Shown here: positions 1-7,280 of the stretch, piece after piece | Numbering within the stretch: the first letter of the stretch is position 1 | How the letters are laid out: each line of letters opens with the position of its first letter | Assembly: GCA_041485385.1 (NCBI GenBank) | Contig: JBGPJM010000212.1 | Location: forward strand, 1 to 8,446 | Direction of reading: 5' to 3' | DNA length: 8,446 nt | Source: JBGPJM01 sp041485385 | GTDB taxonomy: Bacteria; Planctomycetota; Phycisphaerae; Phycisphaerales; UBA1924 | Notes under the pieces: model-generated | Database searches by the model: none | What the model saw: the letters and a program-made list of their open reading frames with translations, nothing else | What the model was told of the DNA's origin: nothing | Program-made: the position numbers and the translations under genes

Positions 1-9
1 CCGCCCCGC

Positions 10-2085
10 CTACCTCGACTCATGGTGCATCGCCAACTCAAGCCACGAATCCTGCCGGATCACCTCCCGGCGCAGCATCGCCGCACGCCGACCCGCCGTG
101 TGCTGCGATGACCACCACAGCGCCGCCGCGCCCGGGCGGCGGGAGGGGCGGGAGGGGGGGGGCGGCAGGGACCGGTACAGGGCCACGAGGGGACGCAGGC
201 CGTAGTGGACGATGAGCGGATCGTCCAGCGAGACGTACGCCCGGGCCAGCCCAGGGTCGCCCTGTCGCCCGGCACGACCGAAGAGCTGGCGGTCGACGCG
301 GCTCTCATCGTGCCGCTCGGTCGCGAGCACGACCAGCCCGCCAAGCTCCCTCGATCGCGCATCCAGGATGATGTCCGTGCCCCGCCCGGCCATGTTTGTC
401 GCCACCGTCACCGCGCCGGCCCTGCCCGCCTGGGCGACGATCTCCGCTTCCTCGGCCTCGCGCGTGGCGTTGAGGATGCGGCAGGCGATGCCGCGCCCGG
501 CGAGCATCTCGCCCAGCCGCTCGGAGGCGATCACGCTCCGGGTGCCCACCAGCACGGGCCTGCCGGTCGCGTGCAGCTCGGCCACGCGTGCGACGACCGC
601 GCTGAACTTCTCCTCCTGCGTCGTGAAGACCGCGTCCGGCTCGTGGACGCGGATGACAGGCCGGTGCGTAGGGATGCGGACGACCGGCAGGCGGTAGTCG
701 CGCCAGAGCTCGTGGCGGACCTCCCACGCGGTGCCGGTCATGCCGCTCAGGCGCCTGTACCGCTGGAAGAACCGCTGGTAGCTCGTCCGCGAGGAGGTGC
801 TGCGCGTCTGGGTGATCTCCAGCCCTTCGCGCGCCTCGACGGCCTGGTGCACCCCCAGCTGCCACTGCCGCCCCTCCAGCACGCGCCCGGTCGAGCGATC
901 CACGATCACGACCTTGCCGTCGCGGACGATGTAGTCGTCGCCCTTGCGGTAGAGCGCCCTGGCCGACAGCGCCTGCACGAGCAGCTCCTCGCGCCGGCGC
1001 GGACCGGCCCAGAACGGCGGCAGCCTGCCCGCCGCCTCGTCGAGCCGCTCCCGTCCCGCGTCCGTCAGGTCCACCCGCCGCAGACGCTCCAGGACCGTGT
1101 AGTCATCCCCGGCCGTGAACTGTTCCGCGATGGCCGCGGCGATCCGGTAGTGCTCCTCACCCGCCCACGGCGCGTCCTCCCGCACGGCCAGCGCGATGAT
1201 GGCGGGGGTGACGGCCTCGTCGATGAGGATGCTGTCGGCCTCGTCGATGATCGCCGCGTGCAGCCCACGCTGCGCGACCTGCTCGCTCCACCGCTGGCGG
1301 TGGTCGCCCGGGGCCGTGGGCGCATCGGCCAGCACCTGGTCCAGCAGGTGGCCGGTCAGGCTCGGGCGCAGCGGCGAGGAGAGCCGGTCGCGCAGGTAAT
1401 CGAAGATCACCTGCTTGTCCGCGGCGTAGGTGATGTCACGGTCGTACGCACCTCGGCGATGGGCCGGCTCCGTCGAATCCTGGAGCACGCCCACGCTGAG
1501 CCCGAGTCGCGCGTAGGCCGGGGAGGTGATCTGAGCATCGCGCCGGGCGAGGTAGTCGTTCACCGTGAGCACGTGCACGCCGCGCCCGGTCCAGCCGTCC
1601 AGCGCCGCGGGCAGGATGGCCGTAAGAGTCTTGCCCTCGCCGGTGGCCATCTCGGCGCAGCACCCCGTGGCCATGGCCAGGGCGCCCATGACCTGCTCGG
1701 GGTAGAGCGAGAGGCCGATCATCCGGCGCACCGCCGCGTGCGCGACGGCAAAGGCGTGGTCGATCGCGCCGGCGTCGTTGCGCGCCAGCAGCACCCCCTC
1801 GCGAGCGCCCGCGATCGCTTCGTCGAATGCTCGCTCAGAGTCCGTGGCAAGCGCGGTCGCAGCCTCGATGATCGCGTCGGCCCGGGCGCGCAGACCGCGC
1901 GCGGCGCGACGCCGCAGGCGCCACCCCGTCGCCCGCTCACCGGCCAGGTCCATCCCCCGTGCCGGCATCGCCCGCACGAACGGCTTCGCCAGCGCCGGCC
2001 ACAGCCGATCGGACGGGCGAGCCGCCGCATCGCCCGGGAGGCGGGCCGCGAGCCTGGCCGCGGGCATGGATCCCGACATGCTCAT
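10..2085 (-). CDS. SecA-like preprotein translocase ATPase, C-terminally truncated paralogue
   Basis: Predicted protein of 691 aa related to SecA, the cytosolic ATPase that pushes unfolded preproteins through SecYEG. The SecA motor motifs are visible: a Q-motif-like LYPEQ at about 128-132, Walker A TGEGKT at 148-153, VHVLTVNDYLARRDA at 170-184, Walker B DEAD at 281-284 followed by SILIDEA, a preprotein-crosslinking-like segment around 300-425 (YIVRDGKVVIVD, GVHQAVEAREG), SGMTGTA at 447-453, ATNMAGRGTD at 562-571 and QLFGRAGRQGD at 600-610. Catalytic residues look intact. SecA is usually about 830-900 aa. Here the protein stops about 80 residues after the last motif, so most of the helical scaffold, the two-helix finger, the wing domain and the zinc-binding tail are absent. 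About 35 extra residues lie between FDYLRDRL and the Walker B strand. The chosen ATG overlaps the stop of the upstream M50 gene (ATGA) and has AAGGGG 8 nt upstream. This is probably an accessory SecA serving the upstream genes, not the housekeeping SecA. Confidence 0.9.
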   Translation of the reverse strand: MSMSGSMPAARLAARLPGDAAARPSDRLWPALAKPFVRAMPARGMDLAGERATGWRLRRRAARGLRARADAIIEAATALATDSERAFDEAIAGAREGVLLARNDAGAIDHAFAVAHAAVRRMIGLSLYPEQVMGALAMATGCCAEMATGEGKTLTAILPAALDGWTGRGVHVLTVNDYLARRDAQITSPAYARLGLSVGVLQDSTEPAHRRGAYDRDITYAADKQVIFDYLRDRLSSPLRPSLTGHLLDQVLADAPTAPGDHRQRWSEQVAQRGLHAAIIDEADSILIDEAVTPAIIALAVREDAPWAGEEHYRIAAAIAEQFTAGDDYTVLERLRRVDLTDAGRERLDEAAGRLPPFWAGPRRREELLVQALSARALYRKGDDYIVRDGKVVIVDRSTGRVLEGRQWQLGVHQAVEAREGLEITQTRSTSSRTSYQRFFQRYRRLSGMTGTAWEVRHELWRDYRLPVVRIPTHRPVIRVHEPDAVFTTQEEKFSAVVARVAELHATGRPVLVGTRSVIASERLGEMLAGRGIACRILNATREAEEAEIVAQAGRAGAVTVATNMAGRGTDIILDARSRELGGLVVLATERHDESRVDRQLFGRAGRQGDPGLARAYVSLDDPLIVHYGLRPLVALYRSLPPPPSRPSRRPGAAALWWSSQHTAGRRAAMLRREVIRQDSWLELAMHHESR

Positions 2086-4316
2086 CCCAGCCGCCCCTTC
2101 AGATACTGCCTGAGCTTCCGCCACCACTGCTGCGCCAGCGGCTCGGCCGGGAGCGAGAATCGAACGCGTGCCCGCAGCCCCGGCTGCCACTTCAGAACAG
2201 GCTCGATCGGGGCGACGTCGACGACGAACTGGGGAATCAGCGAGCGGCGGCCGGACGGCTCGTTCGGATCCGGCGCGACATCCCCGCCGGCAGTCGTGGA
2301 GAGTGAATGTTCCGACATGTCGCGCGAGCCCGCCGGGACCTTCCGCGTTATCCGCCCCGGCACGACCTCCGCGGCCAAGCCGCGCACCCGAATCGACACG
2401 CGCGACGGCGGCACGTCGCCCGTCCCCGGAGGAGCCGCCCCGTCCATCCCCGTCTGCCGGAAAATGTACGCCGCGTCCTTGTCCGAGACCGACAGCCGGA
2501 CAACGAGGTGCCCCGTGGTCGCGACGTTTCCCAGCTGCACGCCCCGGGAGCAGAATCGCCCCTCGAGGTTCGCCGGATCCGAGCCCACGCTCGCCACGGG
2601 GACAAACCGTCCATCCACTCCGGCGCGAACCGTCAGCGCCTCCACGCGCTCCATCACGCGACGCAGATCCGCCTCGTACCGCTCCAGGGAACGTTGCGCA
2701 AGAAGCTGGTCCGCCTGGGGCTTCTCCGAGGCCTTGTCCAGCTCCGCCTTCGCCTGCCGGACCCTCGCCCGGGCGACGGCCAGATCGGTCTGGGCCTCCG
2801 GGCTGCTCATGACGAACAGCACGTCCCCCTGCCTGACCTCCGCGCCCGGCGAGGCGAGCACCTGCGCGAGGAACCCTTCCTCGCCCACCCGCACCGGCGA
2901 TTGCGTCACAGGCTCGATCGACCCGCTGGCGTACGCTGCGCCGGGCACCGGCACGGCCCCCACTGCCGCCGCGAGCACCGCGACCATCCCCCCGACCGCC
3001 CCCACGGCCCTGGCCCGGTGCCCGATCAGCGCCGGCGCACTGGCCAGGTACCCGACGCCCTTCAGGAGCGGCCACACGAACCACACGACGAGCACGGTCC
3101 CGGCCACCACGGCCCCAAGGCTCAGGTACCTCGACGCGATGAGGAGGATGATCGCCACCATCACCGTCAGGCGGTACGGCCCCGAGAGCGCGCCGAACAC
3201 CCCCAGGAGCCACGCCTCGCCCCAGCTCCTGACCTGCGGCGGCTGAACGCCTCTGGCCCCGAAGATGTAGCGGTGCAGCAGGTGGTTCCACAGCTCGCGC
3301 GAGCGCTGCGACAGGTTCGGGCTGCCTGCAAAGTCCGAGAGCATGTAATACCCGTCGTACCTCAGCAGCGGGTTCAGGTTGAACACCAGCGTCGTCACGC
3401 CGGAGAGGACCATGACGTTGAAGCACACCGCATGCAGCAGCCCGGGCTCGGTGAACGCCCAGGTGATCGCCGCGATGGACGCGAAGAACATCTCCGTCAG
3501 CACCCCCGCCGCCGACACGATGACCCGGTCCCGCGTCCGCGGGAACTTCCAGGCGCTCGTCGCGTCGCAGTAGGGCACTGGGAGCACGTACACGATGAGG
3601 GTAACGCCGATCTCCGTCACCCTCCCGCCGAAGGCCTTGCACGCGGCCGCGTGCCCCATCTCGTGGATCGCCCGCGTCACCAGGAAGACCAGGCCCAGGA
3701 TGGGCAGGTTCGAGGGGTCCAGGAGCGCGACAAGGTCGACCCTGCTCCTGTGCTGGCCCCAGTTCATCGCCACCGCCCAGACCGCCGTCAGCGCCAGGGC
3801 CGACCACGCCACGAGCCCCCACCTGGAAAACACCAGCCGGCACCAGCGCGCGTGGCGCTCCAGGAACCGCTCGGGGTTGACGATCGGGATCGAAAGGAAC
3901 AACCACCGCCCGGTCCGCTTCTCCCGCCCGCGCTGGCGGGTCTGCCGCTTCCGCTCCAGCGCCATGTCCGGCGCGATCGGCAGGTCGCCCAGCAACAGGC
4001 CGTAGAGCTGCAACCTGCTGAGTAGCTCCACGCACTCTCGCTGCGTCGGCGCATCGTCCCCGCGCTGCGCGTTGCAGGCGTCCCACGCCTCCTCGACCGC
4101 GCGCCGACCGTCCAGCAGCCCCAGGAAGAAGTACGCGGGCTCCGACAGCCGGTAGTAGTTTCCCCCCACCGGCTCCTCGACGATGTACGCCACATCATGC
4201 GGCGGCGGGCCGTAGCTCTGCCGGACGATCGACGCGTGCGGGCTCAGGCGCGGCCGGCTGGACGCCACGCGGTACCAAACGTCGCTGAACGTCGATCCGA
4301 TCTCCCGCCGCAGCAC
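2082..4316 (-). CDS. PqqD-like / M50 site-2-type metalloprotease / HlyD-type adaptor fusion
   Basis: Membrane protein of 744 aa with three parts. Residues about 22-113 resemble a PqqD-like winged-helix domain (YIVEEPVGGNYYRLSE, then a leucine-rich helix), a fold that binds peptides in RiPP systems. Residues about 160-455 are a polytopic M50 (site-2 protease) core with zinc motif HEMGH at 218-222 and the second motif NPLLRYDG at 315-322, whose Asp321 is the expected third zinc ligand. Hydrophobic segments lie near 161-185, 203-228, 236-250, 264-288, 293-315, 381-420 and 436-460. Residues about 461-735 form a periplasmic adaptor arm: a half-lipoyl segment (VRVGEEGFLAQVLASPGAEVRQGDVLF), an alpha-helical hairpin at about 505-560, a second half at about 561-590 and a beta-barrel-like end. 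The start is GTG, with AGGAG 9 nt upstream. The gene lies 28 bp after the GAF-HlyD gene and overlaps the SecA-like gene by 4 bp. Similar M50/adaptor proteins are often annotated as putative peptide zinc metalloproteases. The substrate is unknown, and a purely structural role for the M50 core is possible. Confidence 0.88.
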   Translation of the reverse strand: MLRREIGSTFSDVWYRVASSRPRLSPHASIVRQSYGPPPHDVAYIVEEPVGGNYYRLSEPAYFFLGLLDGRRAVEEAWDACNAQRGDDAPTQRECVELLSRLQLYGLLLGDLPIAPDMALERKRQTRQRGREKRTGRWLFLSIPIVNPERFLERHARWCRLVFSRWGLVAWSALALTAVWAVAMNWGQHRSRVDLVALLDPSNLPILGLVFLVTRAIHEMGHAAACKAFGGRVTEIGVTLIVYVLPVPYCDATSAWKFPRTRDRVIVSAAGVLTEMFFASIAAITWAFTEPGLLHAVCFNVMVLSGVTTLVFNLNPLLRYDGYYMLSDFAGSPNLSQRSRELWNHLLHRYIFGARGVQPPQVRSWGEAWLLGVFGALSGPYRLTVMVAIILLIASRYLSLGAVVAGTVLVVWFVWPLLKGVGYLASAPALIGHRARAVGAVGGMVAVLAAAVGAVPVPGAAYASGSIEPVTQSPVRVGEEGFLAQVLASPGAEVRQGDVLFVMSSPEAQTDLAVARARVRQAKAELDKASEKPQADQLLAQRSLERYEADLRRVMERVEALTVRAGVDGRFVPVASVGSDPANLEGRFCSRGVQLGNVATTGHLVVRLSVSDKDAAYIFRQTGMDGAAPPGTGDVPPSRVSIRVRGLAAEVVPGRITRKVPAGSRDMSEHSLSTTAGGDVAPDPNEPSGRRSLIPQFVVDVAPIEPVLKWQPGLRARVRFSLPAEPLAQQWWRKLRQYLKGRLG
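2094..2099 (-). promoter_or_regulatory. Ribosome binding site of the SecA-like gene, inside the M50 coding end
   Basis: AAGGGG on the minus strand ends 8 nt before the ATG at 2085 and lies within the last codons of the upstream gene. It supports the ATG that overlaps the upstream TGA over any longer reading of the same open frame. Confidence 0.6.
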
Positions 4317-4325
4317 GCCCGTCTT

Positions 4326-4330
4326 CTCCT
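4326..4330 (-). promoter_or_regulatory. Ribosome binding site deciding the GTG start of the M50 fusion gene
   Basis: AGGAG on the minus strand is 9 nt upstream of GTG at 4314-4316, within the 28-bp gap after the GAF-HlyD stop codon. This makes the non-ATG start credible. Confidence 0.7.
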
Positions 4331-4344
4331 GTCTTCCGCGCCCC

Positions 4345-6381
4345 TCACCACCACAGCCGCAGCCGAGCCTCGTCGATCACCGGCCCCAGCACCGTCGCCA
4401 TCATCGTCGTCCACCCCTTCTTCAGGCGCGCCGTCCCCGTCATCCCCGGCTTCAGCCACGCCGCCTCCTCGAGCAGCTCGGCCTCGACGAAGTACACGTT
4501 GCTCTCTTTCACCACCTCCGCGGCCGGGCGGATCCTCGTCACCCTGATCTTCAGGCGCTCGCCCGGGAGCGCCGTCGGTGAGATCGCTCCCTCCTGCCCC
4601 ACGCTTACGCGCCCGATATCTCGCTCGCGGACCCGCAGCGTCACCACGAGCCTCCCGGGATCCACAATCTCGAACAGCGGCGTCGTCGGCTCTACGCGCG
4701 CCCCCTGCAGTGCCTCGATCTCCCCGCGGCTGAGCACCCCGCTGATCGGCGCCCGGATCTGGCCCCGCGACAGCCGGTCCTCGAAGAGCTTGATCTCGGC
4801 GTTCGACTCCTCGATCGCGGCGGAGGCGATGGCCGCGTCGCCGAGCTGGTGTTTGCCCATCGCGTCGTCGCGCTGCGTCCGGAGGCTGGCGAGCTTGCTC
4901 GTGGCCTTGTCGAGCTCGAGCTGCACCTCGCTGACGTCCATCGCCGCCAGCACGTCGCCCTTCTCAACCCTGTCTCCAGGACGGACCCGAACCGACTGAA
5001 GGAATCCCGGGTACGGCGGCGGGATCGTCCTCGACACCGCTGCGTCGGTTTCGCACTCCGCGGTGATCCTCCCCGGGATCGGGATCAACGACCCCACCAG
5101 CAGCAGGATCAGCGCCAGCCCTACGAGCTTCGCGGCCGTGTGACGCGGCCCGACCGTCGCCAGCGCCACCTCCATCGCGCGGTCCCGCACAACCGCCAGG
5201 ACGCCGCGGTCCGCCAGCCGGCGCGTCCACAGCGCCGGTCCGATGAACTCAGCGACCAGCCTGAGCAGCGGCACCGCCGCGGGCGGGAACGGGTCGCTGG
5301 GCTCTCGCTCCAGCAGCACGACACCGACCAGGTCGCCCTCCACCCGCAGCGGCAGGCTGACGATGGCCGCGGGCCCGTGCCGCTGGCTGAGCATCGCGTG
5401 GGCCCGCGTGACCCGTCGCCCGGCCGGATTGGCCTCGGCCTCCGGGGTCGGTGGGTAGACGACCTCGACGTCCTGGTCGGCGCACTCCTCCATCGCGCTC
5501 TCGATCGATTCCGCCGCGCCGCCGCGCCGGTCCAGCTGATCCGCGCCGCTCACCGCGGCCAGGCGCAGCCGGCCCTGGCGGACCAGCCCGATCGACACTC
5601 GCGTGCACCCGAACCGCCTCTGCAACTCGTGGCAGAACAGCGAGCCCATCGTCTCGGCGTCGCCGCCCTGCTGCGCGGCGTCGATCAGCTCCAGCGTCTC
5701 CCGCAGGCGCGTCTTCGCGTGCGCCTCGACCATGCACTGCTGCTGCCAGATGAACGACTCGTACGCGCCCCCGGCCAGCCGGACGAGCGTGACCGCCTCC
5801 GCGGGCTCGATCGGTGAGGGCAGGACGAGCAGAAGCACGCTCGCCCCGTGCACCTGCTCCGCCGCGACCAGCGGGCACGCCAGCAGCCGGTGCGTGGTCG
5901 TGGCCTGGTACATCCCGCGCGAGGGGCCGTCGGGCTGGAGCGTGATGGCTTCGACCTTCGCCTCCCCCGACGGATCCGCGACGACCTCCTCCCCGATCCG
6001 GCACATCCGTGTCACCAGCGTCTGATCGGTCGCGAGCGACACCTGCGGACGTTGACCCGGCGGCGTCGGGACCATGAAGGTGGCGCCCAGTCCCCCCGGC
6101 CTGGCGGCCGAGCCCGCGAGATAGATGATCCCGCCGATCGCGCCCGCCAGTTCACACTGACGCTGCAACAGCTCGGCGAGGAACGACTGGAGCTGCGCCG
6201 CGGCATCGCCCGGTGCCACCCCGGCCTCTGCCGCCTGCGCCCGCGTCGTCACGATCGCCGCCGGACCGGGCGGAGGTGTCGACGCGCGGTCCTCGCCCGG
6301 GGCCATTCCGTTGTTGGCTCGCCCCACACCGGCCTGCGACGAGGACGCGGCCTGGGAGGTAGTCTTTGCCCCGGTGTTCAT
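4345..6381 (-). CDS. Tandem GAF-domain / HlyD-family membrane fusion (adaptor) protein
   Basis: Predicted 678-aa single-pass inner-membrane protein. Numbering is from the ATG at 6381. After a low-complexity Ala/Pro/Gly N-terminus there are two GAF-like regions, a divergent one at about 65-212 (LLACPLVAAEQVHGASVLLL) and a clearer one at about 233-381 (VSIGLVRQGRLRLAAVSG, then IVSLPLRVEGDLVGVVLLE). A transmembrane helix follows at about 418-436. Next comes a HlyD/RND-type adaptor: first half-lipoyl motif (FLQSVRVRPGDRVEKGDVLAAMD), coiled-coil hairpin at about 484-540, second half (QIRAPISGVLSRGEI) and a beta-barrel to about 655 ending in LKPGMTGTARL. The expected topology is GAF domains in the cytosol and adaptor in the periplasm, so cytosolic signals could gate an envelope complex. 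AAGGAG at 6395-6400 is 13 nt from this ATG but only 1 nt from the in-frame GTG at 6393, so the ATG is favoured without certainty. It is the first gene of the three-gene block. No ligand-binding residues can be assigned to the GAF domains. Confidence 0.87.
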   Translation of the reverse strand: MNTGAKTTSQAASSSQAGVGRANNGMAPGEDRASTPPPGPAAIVTTRAQAAEAGVAPGDAAAQLQSFLAELLQRQCELAGAIGGIIYLAGSAARPGGLGATFMVPTPPGQRPQVSLATDQTLVTRMCRIGEEVVADPSGEAKVEAITLQPDGPSRGMYQATTTHRLLACPLVAAEQVHGASVLLLVLPSPIEPAEAVTLVRLAGGAYESFIWQQQCMVEAHAKTRLRETLELIDAAQQGGDAETMGSLFCHELQRRFGCTRVSIGLVRQGRLRLAAVSGADQLDRRGGAAESIESAMEECADQDVEVVYPPTPEAEANPAGRRVTRAHAMLSQRHGPAAIVSLPLRVEGDLVGVVLLEREPSDPFPPAAVPLLRLVAEFIGPALWTRRLADRGVLAVVRDRAMEVALATVGPRHTAAKLVGLALILLLVGSLIPIPGRITAECETDAAVSRTIPPPYPGFLQSVRVRPGDRVEKGDVLAAMDVSEVQLELDKATSKLASLRTQRDDAMGKHQLGDAAIASAAIEESNAEIKLFEDRLSRGQIRAPISGVLSRGEIEALQGARVEPTTPLFEIVDPGRLVVTLRVRERDIGRVSVGQEGAISPTALPGERLKIRVTRIRPAAEVVKESNVYFVEAELLEEAAWLKPGMTGTARLKKGWTTMMATVLGPVIDEARLRLWW

Positions 6382-6394
6382 CGGCGCGGTCACG

Positions 6395-6400
6395 CTCCTT
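6395..6400 (-). promoter_or_regulatory. Ribosome binding site of the GAF-HlyD gene
   Basis: AAGGAG on the minus strand is the strongest Shine-Dalgarno sequence upstream of this gene. It lies 1 nt from an in-frame GTG (too close) and 13 nt from the ATG at 6381 (somewhat long), which leaves the exact start open between the two. Confidence 0.5.
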
Positions 6401-6520
6401 GGACGCGCACCCGTACCCCGCTTTTGCCCAAGATCTTACGTGCGCGGAATGGATCGGCACGGCCCCCAGCTGAACGAGGGGATCATGCCGTGGGCTTGGC
6501 AAGGGCTGGAGAGCGGGCAA

Positions 6521-6535
6521 ACCAGCGCGGCTGGT
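6521..6535 (-). terminator. Weak hairpin at the end of the DUF3467 gene
   Basis: ACCAGC/GCTGGT forms a 6-bp stem with a 3-nt loop, starting at the last base of the DUF3467 stop codon (6535-6537). It is followed on the minus strand by only two T residues. It could attenuate transcription before the GAF-HlyD gene, but without a U-tract it is a poor intrinsic terminator. Confidence 0.3.
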
Positions 6536-6858
6536 CACTCCGACAGTCGCGGACCGGCGCCACCGGCGCCGGGGCCGCCGAGCTGGATCTCGCCGTTGCG
6601 CTCCTCGAACTGCCTGATCACCTGGCCGAGGCTGATCGCCAGCCGCTTGGCCCCGCGCCAGTTCATGACCACGCGGCTGCCGACGTTGAACGCCAGGTAA
6701 TGCTGGTTATCCGGCGCGGGCATCGGCAGGTTCACCCCGAAGTCCAGCACGACCTCGTCGGCCGTCGTCGAGGTGCGGATGGTGTTGGCGTAGGTCGTGC
6801 TCATCTTCGACTCGTCGATGCGGAGCTGGACCTGCCTGGTTTCCGGGTTCTCGCTCAT
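6535..6858 (-). CDS. DUF3467 family small protein
   Basis: Predicted soluble protein of 107 aa with no signal peptide or membrane segment. It matches the DUF3467 pattern as I know it: a YANTIRTSTTADEVVLDFG strand region at 23-41, a central SRVVMNWRGAKRLAISLGQVIRQFEERNG segment at 61-89, and a short EIQL strand before a Gly/Pro-rich tail. The molecular role of this family is unknown. The ATG at 6856-6858 is preferred because GGAAGG lies 9 nt upstream and the family match begins just after it. A longer frame from a TTG at 6912 adds 18 residues without family resemblance. It is on the same strand as the export block but separated from it by 153 bp containing only a weak hairpin. It may therefore be a separate gene or be read through into the block; the sequence does not decide. 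Confidence 0.88.
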   Translation of the reverse strand: MSENPETRQVQLRIDESKMSTTYANTIRTSTTADEVVLDFGVNLPMPAPDNQHYLAFNVGSRVVMNWRGAKRLAISLGQVIRQFEERNGEIQLGGPGAGGAGPRLSE

Positions 6859-6867
6859 GGTCGGCTG

Positions 6868-6873
6868 CCTTCC
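6868..6873 (-). promoter_or_regulatory. Ribosome binding site deciding the ATG start of the DUF3467 gene
   Basis: GGAAGG on the minus strand, 9 nt upstream of ATG at 6858, supports the shorter 107-aa product over the TTG-started frame. Confidence 0.55.
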
Positions 6874-6992
6874 AATGTGGGTTCTGTGGGCGACAAGGGA
6901 CAGTTCGGTCAACGGCCGGGCACGGTTCCTCTACCCCCCTACGCCCCCACCGCCATCCCTTCCCCCAGCCGTTCCCCCGCCACTGGCACCTG

Positions 6993-7024
6993 CCCCGCCC
7001 CCCCCCGGCAACCCGCCCTACCCC
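6993..7024 (-). other. G-quadruplex-type motif downstream of tRNA-Leu
   Basis: On the minus (transcript) strand the order is GGGG-TA-GGG-C-GGG-TTGCC-G9-C-GGGG. This satisfies the usual four-G-tract pattern with loops of 1-5 nt. It overlaps the second arm of the trailer palindrome, so the two structures would compete. Confidence 0.5.
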
Positions 7025-7035
7025 GGAGTCCGGGG
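7021..7035 (-). terminator. GC palindrome just 3' of tRNA-Leu; possible processing or termination hairpin
   Basis: CCCCGGA-G-TCCGGGG is a perfect 7-bp inverted repeat beginning 2 nt past the tRNA discriminator base. There is no T-tract after it, so it is better viewed as a trailer hairpin than a classical terminator. Confidence 0.35.
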
Positions 7036-7037
7036 AA

Positions 7038-7124
7038 TGCCGGAGACAGGAATCGAACCTGCACGGGGGTATAAGCCCCAACGGATTTTGAGTCCGTCGC
7101 GTCTGCCAGTTCCGCCACTCCGGC
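7038..7124 (-). tRNA. tRNA-Leu(CAA)
   Basis: An 87-nt cloverleaf can be folded by eye. The acceptor stem is GCCGGAG paired with CTCCGGC, followed by discriminator A. The anticodon stem ACGGA/TCCGT encloses the loop CTCAAAA, giving anticodon CAA, which reads the UUG leucine codon. A long class II variable arm (TGGGGCTTATACCCCCGT) and a T-arm with GGTTCGATTCC are present, as expected for tRNA-Leu. The 3' CCA is not encoded: the bases after the discriminator are TTCCCC, so CCA would have to be added enzymatically. It is a single tRNA with no neighbouring tRNA genes in the window. Confidence 0.97.
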
Positions 7125-7141
7125 CGCGGCGGGGGGCAGAG

Positions 7142-7147
7142 AGCATA
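7142..7147 (-). promoter_or_regulatory. Possible -10 box of the tRNA-Leu promoter
   Basis: TATGCT on the minus strand lies 17 nt before the tRNA 5' end and is the only AT-containing hexamer in this GC-rich stretch. No convincing -35 box was found at 16-18 nt from it. Confidence 0.25.
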
Positions 7148-7280
7148 GCACCGGGAAGGGGAGAGCGGATGGGAGGTCGGGTGAGACGGTGAGACGGTGA
7201 TGGAGAAGGGGCGGAGTTGTGCGCGCGCGGGTGGTCGATGGGTCGGCGGTGAGGTGCGGGGGGGAAATGCAGAAAAACGT

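Noticed and set aside
205..3246. 1013-aa open frame on the plus strand
   Set aside because: It is antisense to the SecA-like and M50 genes, rich in Arg/Pro/His/Ala with no recognisable motif. Long antisense open frames are expected at this GC content.
2307..4025. 572-aa plus-strand open frame over the M50 gene
   Set aside because: It is an Arg/His/Pro-rich shadow of the M50 coding sequence with no domain features.
2086..4086. Extension of the SecA-like frame to a 1358-aa minus-strand open frame
   Set aside because: The extra 667 residues are low-complexity Gly/Arg/Ala text with no domain. They lie out of frame over the well-supported M50 gene, and the ATGA start with its ribosome site explains the real N-terminus.
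6907..6912. TTGACC as the -35 box of a DUF3467 promoter
   Set aside because: The hexamer is good, but no acceptable -10 box lies 16-18 nt downstream, so a promoter cannot be supported.
4849..7074. Plus-strand open frames of 322 and 408 aa (4849-5817 and 5848-7074)
   Set aside because: The first lies inside the GAF-HlyD gene. The second begins in it, covers the DUF3467 gene and runs into the tRNA. Both are compositional shadows.
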